Below, in pieces: positions 6,295 to 7,318 of a DNA stretch of 7,318 nt (positions are counted from its first letter, which is position 1; each line of letters starts with the position of its first letter). Made by a program: the position numbers and the translations under genes. The notes beneath the pieces were generated by a model. That model saw nothing but the letters and a program-made list of their open reading frames with translations. It was not told where the DNA came from and ran no database searches. This stretch comes from Candidatus Methanoprimaticola hominis. Lineage in GTDB: Archaea > Thermoplasmatota > Thermoplasmata > Methanomassiliicoccales > Methanomethylophilaceae. The DNA lies in contig LVVU01000056.1 in the NCBI GenBank assembly GCA_006954465.1, positions 1 through 7,318 on the forward strand. Direction: 5' to 3'.

Positions 6295-6316
6295 CTCATC
6301 CTACATAAAGGATGCA

Positions 6317-6347
6317 GTCGCACCCTCACGGGTGCGTGGATTGAAGC
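6317..6347 (+). repeat. CRISPR repeat unit with 7-bp hairpin
   Basis: Bases 3-9 (CGCACCC) pair with bases 14-20 (GGGTGCG) around a TCAC loop. The remaining 11 bases after the stem, TGGATTGAAGC, equal the 11-nt 5' handle produced by Cas5c in studied I-C systems. The predicted cut is thus between bases 20 and 21. Most I-C repeats are 32 bp; the one-base shortfall here appears to lie in the loop. Confidence 0.9.
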
Positions 6348-7318
6348 TAAACAAATTGATGTATGAAGGACGGATAAAAATAGTCGCACCCTCACGGGTG
6401 CGTGGATTGAAGCAGCTTGCACTTTAGCCCGATGCTTGCGGGCTGGAGTCGCACCCTCACGGGTGCGTGGATTGAAGCCCAAATCCAATCATTTGAAGGG
6501 AATCTTAATAAAGTCGCACCCTCACGGGTGCGTGGATTGAAGCTCTGTAAGATTAACCTTATAGGATCCCTCAACGGGAGTCGCACCCTCACGGGTGCGT
6601 GGATTGAAGCGAAATTGCGGGGCTTACTGAATCAGTAGTAAGTGGTCGCACCCTCACGGGTGCGTGGATTGAAGCAGCATTGCGCGCTTAGTTACATGTT
6701 CGATCTTTTGTCGCACCCTCACGGGTGCGTGGATTGAAGCCCTTACGTCAATTGCTTGATAGCAACCGTCGGGCAGTCGCACCCTCACGGGTGCGTGGAT
6801 TGAAGCCCACGGACGAACGGCAATTGCACCCTTGTAAATGGTCGCACCCTCACGGGTGCGTGGATTGAAGCTTATTCGGTGCTAAAAGCGATTGATGAAA
6901 ATGACGTCGCACCCTCACGGGTGCGTGGATTGAAGCTCAATCTCGGACTCAATCGAACGCTGATAAATCTGGTCGCACCCTCACGGGTGCGTGGATTGAA
7001 GCAAGCCTCTTAAAGATGTTAGAATGCCCTTTTACCGTCGCACCCTCACGGGTGCGTGGATTGAAGCAACTTTCTGTTTGTTGTAATCTCCGATAAGCAT
7101 TGTCGCACCCTCACGGGTGCGTGGATTGAAGCGCTTCCATGAAGGTTAGTGTAAAAGTTGGTAGAAGTCGCACCCTCACGGGTGCGTGGATTGAAGCTCT
7201 TACCAAAGCGGAAATGACTGTTGATATTGCAGTCGCACCCTCACGGGTGCGTGGATTGAAGCGGTAAAGGTAAGATGCAAAAGACGATTAGCCATAGTCG
7301 CACCCTCACGGGTGCGTG
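6317..7318 (+). CRISPR. Type I-C CRISPR array, 15 full repeats plus a partial 16th, 15 spacers
   Basis: Full repeats begin at 6317, 6383, 6448, 6513, 6580, 6645, 6710, 6776, 6841, 6906, 6972, 7037, 7102, 7167 and 7232. Each is 31 bp and all 15 are identical by eye. A sixteenth begins at 7297 and is cut after 22 bp by the window edge, so the array continues. Spacers in order are 35, 34, 34, 36, 34, 34, 35, 34, 34, 35, 34, 34, 34, 34 and 34 bp, all different. The repeat starts GTCGCACCC and ends TGGATTGAAGC, the typical I-C form. It is transcribed on the + strand from the leader next to cas2. No spacer was recognised as matching a known element or another part of this window. Confidence 0.99.

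Larger units (their letters stand above)
6177..6316 (+). promoter_or_regulatory. CRISPR leader
   Basis: This 140-bp non-coding stretch between the cas2 stop and the first repeat is AT-rich near its right end and holds no credible ORF. The repeats are oriented with the ATTGAA end away from it, so transcription runs from here into the array and new spacers should enter at 6317. It contains three dyads: ACATGT (6201-6206), CACG-N7-CGTG (6212-6226) and a 13-bp palindrome (6243-6255). A TATA-like tract follows at 6286-6294. No clear terminator for the cas operon was seen. Confidence 0.8.

Noticed and set aside
6177..6300. Intrinsic terminator for the cas operon
   Set aside because: Weak GAAT/ATTC arms precede the T-run at 6286-6290, but the stem is only four pairs and sits too far from the T-run; the T-run fits a promoter element better.
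6177..6316. A degenerate repeat, mini-repeat or toxin-antidote RNA in the leader
   Set aside because: No stretch resembling the GTCGCACCC or TGGATTGAAGC ends of the repeat was found, and no small ORF or CreTA-like arrangement is visible.
6195..6638. Open frames in the leader and array on both strands, with repeated peptides such as SRTLTGAWIEA and SIHAPVRVRL
   Set aside because: These are translations of the CRISPR repeat itself; such frames are common false genes in databases.

Overview
The window holds almost all of one type I-C (Dvulg) CRISPR-Cas locus, all on the + strand. The order is canonical: cas3 (3' part only), cas5c, cas8c (with a probable internal cas11c), cas7c, cas4, cas1, cas2, a leader of about 140 bp, then a CRISPR array that runs off the right edge. 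No gene outside the system is visible. No mobile element, tRNA or rRNA was seen.

The source is uncertain. Shine-Dalgarno sites, mixed AGA/AGG/CGT arginine codons, about 50% GC, a TATA-like element about 30 bp before the first repeat and the absence of TAG stops would fit a Methanomassiliicoccales-type archaeon (Methanomethylophilaceae). That is a guess from style. A gut or anaerobic bacterium is also possible, because type I-C is mainly bacterial.

Layout: 1-783 is the cas3 end, with motif VI and the C-terminal domain. Its frame is closed by a stop at 67-69, just upstream of the conserved core. 793-4201 encodes the Cascade subunits Cas5c (processing nuclease), Cas8c (large subunit), probable Cas11c (small subunit made from inside cas8c) and Cas7c (backbone). 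4203-6176 encodes the adaptation proteins Cas4, Cas1 and Cas2. Most junctions are 4-bp ATGA overlaps, which points to a single translationally coupled operon. 6177-6316 is the leader. 6317-7318 is the array: 15 complete identical 31-bp repeats, a 16th cut by the window edge, and 15 spacers of 34-36 bp.

How it would work: Cas4-Cas1-Cas2 insert new spacers at the leader end. Cas5c cuts the transcript at the base of the repeat hairpin, leaving an 11-nt 5' handle. Cas5c, Cas8c, Cas7c and Cas11c assemble on the crRNA, and Cas3 degrades the target DNA. Two genes look damaged or unusual. cas3 has no open frame joining motif VI to the sequence on its left. cas2 has no normal start codon in its frame: the expected ATGA-overlap ATG is present but one base out of frame. 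These could be real lesions, a non-AUG start, or sequencing indels. No wholly new system is evident. The main interest lies in these lesions and in the internal Cas11c start.
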